Shown: positions 46,520-58,040, counted from the stretch's first letter. The stretch is DNA of 64,000 nt from Vitellaria paradoxa (GCA_019916065.1 CM034236.1:15391167-15455166); one strand, 5' to 3'. Translations and numbers: made by a program. The notes: generated from the letters alone by a model not told the origin.

Positions 46520-47847
46520 TTTGACTCTGAGAAACTGAAAGTACATTTAAGTTGAAAGTACATTTAAGTTTTAACTTAGAAACTGATGCTCAGGGTGCCC
46601 GAAAAACTTGAAAGTACATTTAAGGTGAAACTTTGACATTTACAAACCAAAAGTTGCCCTCTAACGACCCAAACCAAGCAAACAGGTTCTGATGCCTATC
46701 AAACTCGAGGAGCATGATCTTTGGACCATTAATGACCTATCAGAATGAATGGCGTGTGAATCCGATGCCCAAGGGTGCCCAAGACCCTTAAAAGTATGTT
46801 AAAGTTAAAACTTTGACACTTAGAAACCAGAAAGTTGCCCTTTAATGGCCTAAACTGAGCAAACGAGATCCGATGCTCGTTAAACTCAAAGGGCACGATC
46901 TTTGGACCATTAGCAACTTGTAGGAATGAACAATGTGTGATTCCGATACCCAGGGTACTCGAAAAACTTGAAAGTACATTTAAGTTGAAACTCAAAAGTT
47001 AGAATTCAGAAGTTGCCCTCTAACGGCCCAAATTGAGCAGATGGGCTTCGATGTCCATCAAACTCAAGGGGCACGATCTTTGGACCATTAGTGACTTGTT
47101 GGAATAAACAGTGTGTGAATCCGATGCCCGAGGTGCTCGAAAACCTTGAAATTATGTTTAAGTTGAAACTTTGACACTTAGAAACCAAAAGTTACCCTCT
47201 AATGGCCCAAACCAAGTAGACGGACTCCGATGCCTGTCAAACTCGAGGGTTACGATCTTTGAACCATTAGTGACCTGTCAGAATGAACAGCGTACAAATC
47301 CAACACCTAGGGTGCCTAGAACACTTGAAAGTACGTTTAAGTTAAAACTTGAAACTTAGAACTCAGAAGTTACCCTCTAACGTCCCAAACTAAGCAGATG
47401 GGCTCTGATGTTCGTCAAACTCAAGGGGCACGATCTTTAGACCATTAGTGACTTGTTGGAATAAACAGCATGTGAATCTAACACCTGGGGTGCATGGAAC
47501 CCTTGAAATTATGTTTAAGTTGAAACTTTGATACTTAGAAATCAAAAGTTACTCTCTAATGGGCCGAACTGAGCAGACGGCCTTCGATACCCATCAAACT
47601 CTAGGGGCATGATCTTTGGACCATTAGTGACCTGTTGGAATGAATGGCATGCGAATCCAATGCTCAGGGTGACCAGAAAACTTGAAAGTACATTTAAGTT
47701 GAAACTTGAAACTTAGAACTCAGAAGTTGCCCTCTAACGGCCCAAATTGAGCAAACGGGCTCTGATGCCCGTCAAACTCAAGGGGCATAATCTTTGGACC
47801 ATTAGTGACTTGTTGGAATAAACAGCGCGCGAATCCAATGTCCGGGG
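46520..47847 (+). repeat. Tandem array of ~180 bp monomers, left part
   Basis: The anchor word ctttggaccatta recurs at about 46719, 46899, 47079, 47255, 47430, 47611 and 47791, giving steps of 175-181 bp. Other shared words are cttgaaagtac, gttgccctctaa and gtcaaactc. From the third monomer on, two types alternate. One has aactttgacacttagaaacc and gacctgt. The other has gaaacttgaaacttagaactcag and gacttgttggaataaac. This makes a dimeric higher-order unit of ~355 bp. The array is cut at 47847 by the gypsy element. Confidence 0.88.
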
Positions 47848-49838
47848 TGTCACGCCCCGCGTTTCACGACCCGAGTATGTGAACAAAAGAACGCATAACG
47901 CAACATTAAATAACATTCCCTCTCCTACATCAGAGCCATAAACCCACACTATAGAGCAATGAAAATAAAAACAATTAAAACTAAACTTTAAATTTAAATA
48001 AATGCCTTAGTCAAAGTCAACCAGACAATAAGCCCCAAAGGCAAGGTCCAAATATTCTCTCAAAGCTAGATAAAATAATTCATAATAACCTCACAAACAG
48101 AGGCTTATTAAAATCCACTAAAAAAAATTCTCTAAAAATTTCTAATGTAATTAAAATAAAAAAAAATCTAACTTCCTTATTGAGCAGGTCCAGCACAAGA
48201 CTCAAATTCATTACCTGCACCACAAGCTGTAAGGGGTTTAGCACTAATACCACGTGTGCTCGGAACCCTAATAATAATAATATAAATGCAGTATGCCCTA
48301 GCATGCTACTAAGTGAAACAATTATGTACAAGTAGCAATTTCAAACAAGAATTTAAGTTTATTTATTTATCTCCTTTCATTACCATTAATCGTGTTTTAG
48401 CACCTCATAACACATCAAAGAAAATAAATTTGATTTCAAGGTACTGCTGCTTGGTTGTCTCGTAGAAACAAGACCCAACCAATATACATCATTCCTTGAT
48501 GTCTGCTTGGTTGTCCCGTAGAAATAGGACCCAACTAATATACACCATCCTTCGGTGTCTGCTTCCTAGGCCAAAACCTTAGGAATGTAATATGCCACCC
48601 TTAGGCATCTGCTCGTTTGTAGGTTACTAGCCTACTGGAATCGATAACCAACCCCGCGCGGGTTTTGGGACTCTCAACCCTTGGGTACGTATACCCGATA
48701 TTTTCAGTACCTCTCGATCTAAATAAAATATATTATTAAATTTTATTTTATAACCACATTAAATAAAATTCTTCTTGCCTTAAGTTTTACGCATTATTAC
48801 TCCTCAATTCATCAACACATCAAAAACACTAACATATATCTCATCTAACAGGCAATGTCACGTTTTCGGTATTTAATGAAAAGCAATATTCAATAAGCTA
48901 ATACAGAGCATGAAATTAAACAAACTAATATATGGTTAAAACGGAAGTGGCCACGAACAACAATGCACACAACACACAAGTGTCACGTTGGTGAGATTAA
49001 TTATATGTAAAGATGAAGCTAATATCAAACTAATAGAATTATAATGTAATTGCATATAAAGACAAAATACATAAAGGACAAAATAGTGTATTTGATTTGA
49101 TTCAACAAATGTTCCAGCAAGTTCAACATTTCCTATTGGAGCCTAAACGTGCCAATTGTTCATTTAAAAGAACAATATATATATATATATATGCAATCAT
49201 TACCCAGGAGAGTCTATTAATCAATTTATCATCCATGTGATCAATCTGCCATCAACCCTTTTTTTTTATATATAATATTTACATATATATGTATACTAAC
49301 CGGCCACCAATCCTATAATATAAATATATATATATATACAAAATATCAAAACCTCCTGCCAAGCATGTTTTAACATCACAACTTCGTTTGTTTTTTTCAC
49401 GCCGAACGAGATTATTCAAAAGACAAACAATTAATTGCTATATATATATATATATGTTTTACATACACATACACAAACAAACATATAGAAGTTCCGTCCC
49501 TTACCTCTTTAACTGGGCAGCAGATTTTTTTTTCTCCGCAGCGGCAATGTTTCCTCCCCTTTGGTTCTCTCTCTATCTAGGGTTTTATTAAAAAAAATAA
49601 ATATAGCAATATATATTTATAAAAGAAGAGTTTTAATCCTAAATAACTAATTAATTTCCTACTCCCCATAGGTTTAGAAAAATTACACCAATCACCTAAA
49701 AAAAAAAAATTAATCTTTTTAAATACAACTTAAAATTAAATACGAAAATTATAAATTATTAAATTTAAATAACGAAATAAATTCACTAAATAAATATGTA
49801 TAATAACTAAATTAAATTTAAAAATTCGGGTCATTACA
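47848..49838 (-). repeat. 3' LTR of the gypsy element
   Basis: Starts TGTCACGCCCCG and ends GGGTCATTACA. It includes the stem-loop chain (48451-48696). Confidence 0.93.
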
Positions 49839-49851
49839 TCCTACCCCCCTT
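49839..49851 (-). other. Polypurine tract of the gypsy element
   Basis: In sense orientation AAGGGGGGTAGGA directly precedes the 3' LTR. Confidence 0.85.
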
Positions 49852-49895
49852 ACAAAAATTTCGTCCTCGAAATTTAGGAGGTAAAAAAAAGAAAA

Positions 49896-52800
49896 TTAAA
49901 GAAACAACTCTGGATACCTACTCCGCATATCTGCCTCTCGCTCCCAAGTCGACTCCTCAATACCACGATGCTTCCATAACACTCTAACTAAGGGAATAGT
50001 CTTCCCTCGAAGCACTTGCTCCCTAGAGTCCAAACTTTCCACCGGTTTCACCTCATATGTCGCATCTGAGTCAACATCAAGCTCAGTCCAATCTAATACA
50101 TGTGAAGGGTCCGGGTTATACTTTCTAAGCATAGACACGTGAAACACTTCATGTACTCCTGAAAGCTGCGGTGGCAAAGCAAGACGGTATGCCACTTCTC
50201 CAACCCTCGCCAAAACCTCAAATGGCCCGATATATCTTGGGGATAACTTCCCCCTGCGCCCAAAACGAAACTGACCCTTTCGTGGTGAAACCTTAAGGAA
50301 CACATGGTCCCCTACCTCAAACTCCAAGGGTCTTCGCCTCTTATCAGCATAACTCTTTTGGCGACTCTGTGCTGTCTCAAGTCTCTGTCGAATCACTTTG
50401 ACCTTCTCAGTCGTCTCATGCACAAACTCAGGCCCAATAATTGCAGTTTCTCCAACCTCAGCCCAACAGATAGGAGATCTACACGGTCTACCATACAAAG
50501 CTTCAAAAGGAGCCATCCCGATGCTCGACTGGTAGCTATTATTATACGCGAATTCAATCAAAGGAAGATGGTTCTCCCAACTACCACGAAAATCAAGCAC
50601 ACATGCCCTGAGCATATCCTCCAAGATCTGAATTGTACGTTCTGACTGTCCATCAGTCTGAGGATGAAAGGCAGTACTAAACAACAATTCTGTCCCCATG
50701 GCCACCTGGAGACTCCGCCAAAACCGAGAAGCAAAACGCGGATCCCTGTCTGAGACAATGGATACAGGAGCTCCGTGAAGCCTTACGATTTCCTTAACAT
50801 ATAATTTAGCCAAGACATCCATGGAGTCTGTCAAACGAATCGGCAAAAAGTGAGTTGACTTGGTCAACCTATCCATTATCACCCAAATAGTATCATGGCC
50901 CTTCGGTGATCTCGGTAAGCCAGAAACAAAATCCATTGTAATGTTCTCCCACTTCCACTCTGACACTGGCAAAGGCTGCAAAAGACCCGCTGGTTTCTGA
51001 TGCTCAGCCTTAACTTGCTGACAAGTAAAACACCTACTCACAAACTCTGCCACATCCTTCTTCATACCTGCCCAAAAAAATTGACGGCGCAAGTCATGAT
51101 ACATCTTAGTACCTCCAGGATGTACTGCAAATTTAGAGTGATGGAATTCCTTTAAAACTGTATCTCGAGCAGAGATTGGCACGAAAAGTCTCCCCAAATA
51201 CCTCAAACTGTTATCGTCACCAATCACCCATCCTGGTATCTCATCAGGATTCGACAACTTAGCTCGTATCGTCTCACATTCAACATCAGTCCCTTGAGCT
51301 TCTATCACACGACTTAATAGAATTGGCTGAGTAGCTATGGCACACAAGATAGCATGACTTTCATCTTCTCGCAACTCCATATCAAACTCGCTAAGGCTTT
51401 TCATCATTTCCCATTCTCGCACGAAAAGACCCGCTACAGTACCACGAGTCTTTCGGCTAAGTGCGTCAGCAACCACATTTGCCTTACCAGGGTGATACTG
51501 GAGCTCAAAATCGTAGTCCTCCATGTACTCCATCCATCTCCTCTGCCTCAAATTCAAATCCTTCTGAGTGAAAAGGTACTTCAAACTCTTGTAGTCAGAA
51601 AACACCTCAAATTTCTCACCATGCAAATAGTGTCTCCAGCTTTTCAGAGCAAAGATAATTGCTGCCAACTCCAAATCATGCACTGGGTAGTTATGCTCGT
51701 GAGTCTTCAACTGCCTAGACCCATAAGCTACTACTTTATCACCCTGCATCAGCACACAGCCCAAACCTTCTTTGGATGCGTCACAATAAACTAAATAACC
51801 CAATCCTCTCTCAGGAATCACAAGCACTGGTGCAGTAGTTAGCCTCTTCTTTAACTCCTGAAAAGACTGTTCACACTTCTCATCCCAAATAAACTTGACC
51901 CCTTTTCGAGTCAACCTACTCATCGGCCCGGCTAACCTCGAGAAATCACGGACAAATCTTCGATAGTACCCTGCCAAACCCAGAAAACTCCGAATCTCAA
52001 AAACTGTCTTCGGTCTTTGCCAATCCATAACTGCCTCAACCTTAGATGGATCAACTGCAACTCCCTCCTCAGAAACAACATGCCCCAGAAATTTCACTTC
52101 TTTGAGCCAGAACTCACACTTGCTTAATTTAGCATAGAGCTGGTGATCTCTCAGGGTCTGAAGTACAACTCTTAGATGCTCCTCATGTTCGCCTTCTGAC
52201 CGAGAATAAACTAGAATGTCATCAATAAACACGACAACAAACTTGTCTAAATATCTACTGAACACCCGGTTCATCAAGTCCATGAACACGGCAGGAGCAT
52301 TGGTCAGCCCAAATGGCATTACCAAGAACTCGTAGTGCCCATATCGAGTCCTGAATGCCGTCTTAGAAATGTCCTCCTGCTTCACCCTCAACTGGTGGTA
52401 ACCAGATCTCAAATCAATCTTTGAGAAAATGACCGAACCCTTCAGTTGGTCGAACAGATCTTCAATCCTCGTTAGAGGATACCGATTCTTGATCGTGACC
52501 CGATTCAACCTTCGGTAATCTATACACATCCTGAGAGTTCCATCCTTTTTAGCTGCAAATAGTGCTGGTGCACCCCAAGGTGAAGTGCTAGGGCGAATAA
52601 ATCCCTTAGAGCTTAACTCCTCTATCTGGGATTTTAACTCCACCAACTCTGCAGGTGCCAATCTATACGGAGCTATAGAAATTGGTTCCGTGCCAGGTAT
52701 CAGATCAATCCCAAATTCAACCTCCCGTTCAGGCGGTAATCCAGCTACTTCTGAAAACACTTCTGAAAATTCACAAACAACTCGTGGTAACTCAATTTTG

Positions 52801-53474
52801 TCTGCCTCCTCGTCCTCTAAAGCCATACAAGCAAACAAACTGCACAAGTCTAATCGTCCCTGCCCATTGAGGGAAGGCAAGAGTTGAGGACTACAACGAT
52901 CACCAGAAAATCGTATCTGATCTCCCTCTGTAGTAAATAAAGTCACTCGACTCTTAGCACAATCTATCATCGCTCGAAAGACTGACAGCCAGTTCATGCC
53001 AAGAATCACATCAAAGCTTCCCATGTCTATCACAATCAGGTCAAAAACTGACAAGTGCTCCCGTCCTGAAGTCTCGTCACTAATAGTGATCTCACAATTC
53101 TTACAAACTCGATTCAACACAGAATGACCTCCTATCGGTGTTTCAACGTGCAATGGTGGAATTAACTCGTCCACAGATAAATTCAATGTAGACATAAACG
53201 ATGCAGCAATAAATGAATGAGATGCTCCTGTGTCTACAAGAACTGTGGATTTAGTAGCATAAATGAGAAAGGTACCTCTCGTAACTATAGGCTCTGCACG
53301 TCCATCATTCTGGGCCACAGTGAAAACTCGTCCCTGAACTGGTACCGTTTGTGGTCTACCCCCCTTTTGTCCTTGCTGGGACCCACCCTGAACTCCTTGA
53401 TGCTGCTGAACACCACTTGGAACACCCATCTGATACTGCAGTGCCCCACCTTGAGTACCCCTCTGAAAATGAGT
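49896..53474 (-). CDS. pol: Gypsy pol: protease, RT, RNase H, integrase, chromodomain
   Basis: Open from just after the amber stop at 53475 to TAA at 49896. Counting from the Met at 53429 (1,177 residues): protease active site DTGAS 66-70; RT from about 255, with FIDD at 401-404 carrying the catalytic aspartates; RNase H starting near 540 with YCDAS (Asp-550); integrase zinc finger His-764, His-770, Cys-800, Cys-803; integrase catalytic triad Asp-833, Asp-894, Glu-930 with the classic 35-residue gap; GPF motif near 1068; chromodomain-like segment about 1130-1175 ending [15 protein letters not shown]. All key residues are present, so the enzymes look intact. Met-53429 is not the natural start. 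The frame is continuous with gag upstream except for two stop codons, and pol is normally cut from the polyprotein by its own protease. Confidence 0.93.
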   Translation of the reverse strand, partial: THFQRGTQGGALQYQMGVPSGVQQHQGVQGGSQQGQKGGRPQTVPVQGRVFTVAQNDGRAEPIVTRGTFLIYATKSTVLVDTGASHSFIAASFMSTLNLSVDELIPPLHVETPIGGHSVLNRVCKNCEITISDETSGREHLSVFDLIVIDMGSFDVILGMNWLSVFRAMIDCAKSRVTLFTTEGDQIRFSGDRCSPQLLPSLNGQGRLDLCSLFACMALEDEEADKIELPRVVCEFSEVFSEVAGLPPEREVEFGIDLIPGTEPISIAPYRLAPAELVELKSQIEELSSKGFIRPSTSPWGAPALFAAKKDGTLRMCIDYRRLNRVTIKNRYPLTRIEDLFDQLKGSVIFSKIDLRSGYHQLRVKQEDISKTAFRTRYGHYEFLVMPFGLTNAPAVFMDLMNRVFSRYLDKFVVVFIDDILVYSRSEGEHEEHLRVVLQTLRDHQLYAKLSKCEFWLKEVKFLGHVVSEEGVAVDPSKVEAVMDWQRPKTVFEIRSFLGLAGYYRRFVRDFSRLAGPMSRLTRKGVKFIWDEKCEQSFQELKKRLTTAPVLVIPERGLGYLVYCDASKEGLGCVLMQGDKVVAYGSRQLKTHEHNYPVHDLELAAIIFALKSWRHYLHGEKFEVFSDYKSLKYLFTQKDLNLRQRRWMEYMEDYDFELQYHPGKANVVADALSRKTRGTVAGLFVREWEMMKSLSEFDMELREDESHAILCAIATQPILLSRVIEAQGTDVECETIRAKLSNPDEIPGWVIGDDNSLRYLGRLFVPISARDTVLKEFHHSKFAVHPGGTKMYHDLRRQFFWAGMKKDVAEFVSRCFTCQQVKAEHQKPAGLLQPLPVSEWKWENITMDFVSGLPRSPKGHDTIWVIMDRLTKSTHFLPIRLTDSMDVLAKLYVKEIVRLHGAPVSIVSDRDPRFASRFWRSLQVAMGTELLFSTAFHPQTDGQSERTIQILEDMLRACVLDFRGSWENHLPLIEFAYNNSYQSSIGMAPFEALYGRPCRSPICWAEVGETAIIGPEFVHETTEKVKVIRQRLETAQSRQKSYADKRRRPLEFEVGDHVFLKVSPRKGQFRFGRRGKLSPRYIGPFEVLARVGEVAYRLALPPQLSGVHEVFHVSMLRKYNPDPSHVLDWTELDVDSDATYEVKPVESLDSREQVLRGKTIPLVRVLWKHRGIEESTWEREADMRSRYPELFL

Positions 53475-53846
53475 CTACACTGATTGTGACCCTGCTGGCC
53501 TACTACTCTGTACTGACTGAGCTGGCTGTGGAGGTCTCATAATACTTCCATTACCTTGCCTCTGCGGACAACGCCTCTGCACATGACCTGGTAGGCCACA
53601 CGTGTAACAAGTCTTCACCTCAACCCTATTTTCAGATCCACTCGACACACCTTTGTAAGGACAGTTAAACTGGCGATGCCCAGGCTGTCTGCAATTATGA
53701 CAAATAATAGGACTCTGTGCAGAAACTTCAGTTGCCACTGACTTACTTGGGACCATACTCCCCTGCTGAAATTGCTGAGACTGTGCCCCATGTAAATTCT
53801 CTCTCTGCCTTTTGGTGGGTCTATTCTCCTGGTGCTGAGTCCTTCC
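53475..53846 (-). CDS. gag: Gypsy gag C-terminus: two CCHC zinc knuckles
   Basis: Same frame as gag upstream and pol downstream. Two CX2CX4HX4C zinc knuckles are visible: CHNCRQPGHRQFNC and CYTCGLPGHVQRRC. These bind RNA for packaging in LTR elements. The segment is bounded by a TAA at 53847-53849 and a TAG at 53475-53477, both single-codon interruptions of one frame. Plant Tekay elements more often have a single zinc knuckle, so the doublet is of note. Confidence 0.85.
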   Translation of the reverse strand, partial: GRTQHQENRPTKRQRENLHGAQSQQFQQGSMVPSKSVATEVSAQSPIICHNCRQPGHRQFNCPYKGVSSGSENRVEVKTCYTCGLPGHVQRRCPQRQGNGSIMRPPQPAQSVQSSRPAGSQSV

Positions 53847-54719
53847 TTACCTAGCTTCATTCTGTGCTCTGGTATCTGCCAAATTCTTCTCCACTGCCAT
53901 TGCTCGATCAACCAATGTCTCATATTCATTAAGCCCCAAAGGCACTATCCGATCCCTGACAGCAGGCCTCAATCCCTTCTCAAACCGTCTACACTTGGTG
54001 CGTTCAGTGGACACCAACTCCTTAGCATATTTGGCCAACGAGGTAAATTTACGCCCATACTCCAGCACAGTCATTGGCCCTTGAGTCAAATTCAGAAATT
54101 CATCAAGTTTAGCATCTCTCAGAGACTGTGGGAAGAAGTAGTCTCTGAAACGCTCCTTAAAATCCTCCCAAGTAAGTGCAGACGCCCCACGAGACCCCTT
54201 CACAGTACTCCACCAATCCGCTGCAGCGCCCTCCAACTGAAAAGTAGCAAGCAAGACTCTGGTCTTATCTTCATTTAACTGCATCACCTCGAATATCTTG
54301 TCATTCTCGTGTAAAAATTTCTCAACCTCTTCAGTATCTGCTGTACCAGAGTATATAGGGGGTTTCATCCTCTTGAACTTCTCATACGGAGCTGTAGGCT
54401 GACTTGCTTGCATTCCTCCAGCAAACATTGCAGCCATTTGTTGCATCCACATCTGTGGGTCTACCATTCCTGGCTGCGGCACACTTGATGCTTCGGATTG
54501 CACCTCAGCCATGTGAGGCACTCCTAATGGAACCTCTGCTCCAACCCCAACATATGACCCTTGCTCTTGTGACACTCCCGCAGCAATGGGAACATCATCA
54601 ACTGGAACTTCATGACCCTGCCCAGCCTGAATCCCTCGGCCTCGGCCTCGGCCTCTACCACGACCACGACCTTGGCCCTTGCCTCTACCTCTAACACCTG
54701 GAGCTACACGTGGCGGCAT
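53847..54719 (-). CDS. gag: Gypsy gag, capsid region, truncated by a stop codon
   Basis: 290 residues. An Arg-Gly-rich N-terminus (RGRGKGQGRGRGRGRGRGRG within residues 10-29) is followed by a spacer. The retrotransposon gag domain runs from about residue 115 (FKRMKPPIYSGTAD, ATFQLEGAAADWW, TWEDFKERFRDYFFP, MTVLEYGRKFTSLAKYA, FEKGLRP). The start Met at 54719 lies 166 bp inside the primer site, which suits the first gene. The stop TAA at 53847 falls before the zinc knuckles. The same frame continues beyond it, so gag and pol were one polyprotein. Confidence 0.9.
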   Translation of the reverse strand: MPPRVAPGVRGRGKGQGRGRGRGRGRGRGIQAGQGHEVPVDDVPIAAGVSQEQGSYVGVGAEVPLGVPHMAEVQSEASSVPQPGMVDPQMWMQQMAAMFAGGMQASQPTAPYEKFKRMKPPIYSGTADTEEVEKFLHENDKIFEVMQLNEDKTRVLLATFQLEGAAADWWSTVKGSRGASALTWEDFKERFRDYFFPQSLRDAKLDEFLNLTQGPMTVLEYGRKFTSLAKYAKELVSTERTKCRRFEKGLRPAVRDRIVPLGLNEYETLVDRAMAVEKNLADTRAQNEAR

Positions 54720-54884
54720 TTCTCTAAAAATTCACAAAAATATACTAAGGTCAACATCTTCTCAACAATTTAAGTCCAACAAAGCATCAAATTCACGTAT
54801 CACAACTAAATAAACTAACATGTAAGTACATAGCACTTAAAAAAAACAATAATAGACCACTGTCCCTAGGTATTCTAAACCTAG

Positions 54885-54896
54885 GCTCTGATACCA
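54885..54896 (-). other. Primer binding site, tRNA-iMet
   Basis: In sense orientation TGGTATCAGAGC, three bases from the 5' LTR boundary at 54900. It is complementary to the 3' end of initiator tRNA-Met. Confidence 0.9.
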
Positions 54897-54899
54897 AGT

Positions 54900-56887
54900 T
54901 GTCACGCCCCGGGTTTCACGACCCGAGTATGTGAACAAAAGAACGCATAACGCAACATTAAATAACATTCCCTCTCCTACATCAGAGCCATAAACCCACA
55001 CTATAGAGCAATGAAAATAAAAATAATTAAAACTAAACTTTAAATTTAAATAAATGCCTTAGTCAAAGTCAACCAGACAATAAGCCCCAAAGGCAAGGTC
55101 CAAATATTCTCTCAAAGCTAGATAAAATAATTCATAATAACCTCACAAACAGAGGCTTATTAAAATCCACTAAAAAAAATTCTCTAAAATTTCTAATGTA
55201 ATTAAAATAAAAAAAAAATTTAACTTCCTTATTGAGCAGGTCCAGCACAAGACTCAAATTCATTACCTGCACCACAAGCTGTAAGGGGTTTAGCACTAAT
55301 ATCACGTGTGCTCGGAACCCTAATAATAATAATATAAATGCAGTATGCCCTAGCATGCTACTAAGTGAAACAATTATGTACAAGTAGCAATTTCAAACAA
55401 GAATTTAAGTTTATTTATTTATCTCCTTTCATTACCATTAATCGTGTTTTAGCACCTCATAACACATCAAAGAAAATAAATTTGATTTCAAGGTACTGTT
55501 GCTTGGTTGTCTCGTAGAAACAAGACCCAACCAATAAACATCATTCCTTGATGTCTGCTTGGTTGTCCCGTAGAAATAGGACCCAACCAATATACACCAT
55601 CCTTCGGTGTCTGCTTCCTAGGCCAAAACCTTAGGAATGTAATATGCCACCCTTAGGCATCTGCTCGTTTGTAGGTTACTAGCCTACTGGAATCGATAAC
55701 CAACCCCGCGCGGGTTTTGGGACTCTCAACCTTTGGGTACGTATACCCGATATTTTCAGTACCTCTCGATCTAAATAAAATATATTATTAAATTTTATTT
55801 TATAACCACATTAAATAAAATTCTTCTTGCCTTAAGTTTTACGCATTATTACTCCTCAATTCATCAACACATCAAAAACACTAACATATATCTCATCTAA
55901 CAGGCAATGTCACGTTTTCGATATTTAATGAAAAGCAATATTCAATAAGCTAATACAGAGCATGAAATTAAACAAACTAATATATGGTTAAAACGGAAGT
56001 GGCCACGAACAACAATGCACACAACACACAAGTGTCACGTTGGTGAGATTAATTATATGTAAAGATGAAGCTAATATCAAACTAATAGAATTATAATGTA
56101 ATTGCATATAAAGACAAAATACATAAAGGACAAAATAGTGTATTTGATTTGATTCAACAAATGTTCCAGCAAGTTCAACATTTCCTATTGGAGCCTAAAC
56201 GTGCCAATTGTTCACTTAAAAGAACAATATATATATATATATGCAATCATTACCCAGGAGAGTCTATTAATCAATTTATCATCCATGTGATCAATCTGCC
56301 ATCAACCCTTTTTTTTTATATATAATATTTACATATATATGTATACTAACCGGCCACCAATCCTATAATATAAATATATATATATATACAAAACATCAAA
56401 ACCTCCTGCCAAGCATGTTTTAACATCACAACTTCGTTTGTTTTTTTCACGCCGAACGAGATTATTCAAAAGACAAACAATTAATTGCTATATATATATA
56501 TATGTTTTACATACACATACACAAACAAACATATAGAAGTTCCGTCCCTTACCTCTTTAACTGGGCAGCAGATTTTTTTTTTCTCCGCAGCGGCAATGTT
56601 TCCTCCCCTTTGGTTCTCTCTCTATCTAGGGTTTTATTAAAAAAAATAAATATAGCAATATATATTTATAAAAGAAAAGTTTTAATCCTAAATAACTAAT
56701 TAATTTCCTACTCCCCATAGGTTTAGAAAAATTACACCAATCACCTAAAAAAAAAAAAATAATCTTTTTAAATACAACTTAAAATTAAATACGAAAATTA
56801 TAAATTATTAAATTTAAATAACGAAATAAATTCACTAAATAAATATGTATAATAACTAAATTAAATTTAAAAATTCGGGTCATTACA
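54900..56887 (-). repeat. 5' LTR of the gypsy element
   Basis: Near-identical to 47848-49838. Differences include cgggtttc for cgcgtttc near the terminus and microsatellite lengths. The stem-loop chain is at 55503-55748. Confidence 0.93.
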
Positions 56888-57250
56888 CGGGGTGCCCAGA
56901 ACACTTGAAAGTACATTTAAATTGAAACTTGAAACTTAGAACTCCGAAGTTGCCCTCTAATGGCCCAAACCAAGCTGACGGGCTCCGATACCCATCAAAC
57001 TCACGAGCCACTGATCTTTGGACCATTAGTGACCTGGCAGAATGAACGGCGTGCGAATCTGACGCCTGGGATGCCCGAAACACTTGAAAGTACGTTTAAG
57101 TTGAAACTTGAAACTTAGAACTCAGAAGTTGTCCTCTAACAGCCCAAATTGAGCAGACGAGCTCTGATGTCTATCAAACTCGAGCTGCACAATCTTTGGA
57201 CCATTAGTGACCTGTCAGAATGAATGGCACGTGAATCGGAGACTCGGGAT
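56888..57250 (+). repeat. Tandem array of ~180 bp monomers, right part
   Basis: Resumes directly after the gypsy target duplication (cggggtgcccagaacacttg). Anchors ctttggaccatta at about 57015 and 57193. Together with the left part, about nine monomers are visible. The two monomers here are both of the cttgaaacttagaactc type. Confidence 0.85.
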
Positions 57251-57635
57251 GCCTGAAATCATACAAAATGTTTTTCAATTTAAAATTTTGAACTATATCA
57301 TTCTTAATATTAATTTTACGGAATTTTATTTATATTTACAATTTTGCTGACTAATAAAATTTATTTTTGTTTCAAGTTGATTGACTGGTACTGCAATGGA
57401 CATCTTGTTTTGTTTTTTCTTTAAAATTGTACAAAATTTTTCCTTTCTTTTTGTAATTCAAAGACATTGCACATTTATTCATATGAATGAAAAATCTTTT
57501 ATTAGTTTATTTTCTTACTGTGTGTATGTAAATGGTTTACTTTAATTTTAGTATTTAGTTTTATAAAACTCTATAAAACTGGTATATGAATTAAATGGCA
57601 AAAATGAAATAAAAAATTAGAAAAAAAATAATGAG
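57251..57635. other. AT-rich spacer of the CACTA right arm
   Basis: No gene or repeat was recognised between the tandem array and the terminal motif array. Confidence 0.4.
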
Positions 57636-58037
57636 TATTAGCGACTGCTAAAAGGTCCCAACGCCCACCTATTAACTGAGTAGAAGCACTTTTAGCGACT
57701 GCCATAGCGGTCGCTAAAAGTAAAAGGGGCGGTCGCTAAAGATGCTTTTAGTGACTGCCATGGCAGTCGCTAAAAGTCTAACAGGCGGTCGCCAAAAATA
57801 CATGGCAGTCGCTAAAACTCACTTAAGCGGTTGCTAATAGTCCCTCAAACGGGCTCAAAAGGCGGTCGCTAATAACTATTAGCGACCGCAGTCGCGGTCA
57901 CTAATAGTTATTAGCGACGAAGTTTCGGCGGCCCGTCAATGGCGGTCACTAAGCGGTCGCTAAAGATTATTAGCGACCGCTTATTCACTTTTAGCAACCG
58001 CCAATGGCAGTCGCTAATATTCGTTTTTCTACTAGTG
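57636..58037 (-). repeat. Right terminus and subterminal motif array of the CACTA element
   Basis: About eighteen copies, in both orientations, of a 10-12 bp motif (GCGGTCGCTAA / TTAGCGACTGCC) fill 400 bp before the inverted terminus TTTTTCTACTAGTG. In En/Spm elements such arrays are the binding sites of TNPA. Variants GTCACTAA, GTTGCTAA and GTCGCCAA show some decay. Confidence 0.88.
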
Positions 58038-58040
58038 TCG

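Larger units (their letters stand above)
47848..56887 (-). mobile_element. Young Ty3/gypsy Tekay-like chromovirus, nearly intact
   Basis: A 9,040 bp element with an exact CGGGG target duplication (47843-47847, 56888-56892), near-identical ~1.99 kb LTRs, a tRNA-iMet primer site, a polypurine tract and one gag-pol reading frame on the minus strand interrupted by just two nonsense codons. About a dozen LTR substitutions were counted by eye, so the insertion is recent. The C-terminal chromodomain-like segment, the absence of a frameshift between gag and pol and the iMet primer fit the Tekay/Del lineage. The lineage call is inference. Confidence 0.93.
34251..58037 (+). mobile_element. CACTA (En/Spm) DNA transposon with nested gypsy and SINE
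   Basis: Left end CACTACCAGAATAA and right end CACTAGTAGAAAAA (inverted) match at 11 of 14 positions, and an exact TCG target duplication flanks the element (34248-34250, 58038-58040). The uninterrupted promoter words on either side confirm the boundaries. Without the 9 kb gypsy insertion it is about 14.7 kb. It contains subterminal arrays of a GCGGTCGCTA motif, a tnp2-type transposase, a second En/Spm gene and a ~180 bp tandem array. The transposase has many stops, so it cannot move by its own proteins. Confidence 0.92.

Noticed and set aside
46729..47188. Open minus-strand frames in the ~180 bp tandem array that translate to similar peptides
   Set aside because: The periodic DNA repeat gives periodic peptides. 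Frames shift and stop between monomers whose lengths are not multiples of three.
46520..47847. CRISPR-like array
   Set aside because: The monomers are contiguous ~180 bp repeats without unique spacers, inside a plant transposon.
50093..50305. Overlapping frames on both strands within the gypsy pol and gag (for example 50304-50645, 51354-51794, 53832-54278)
   Set aside because: They are shadows of the conserved polyprotein frame.
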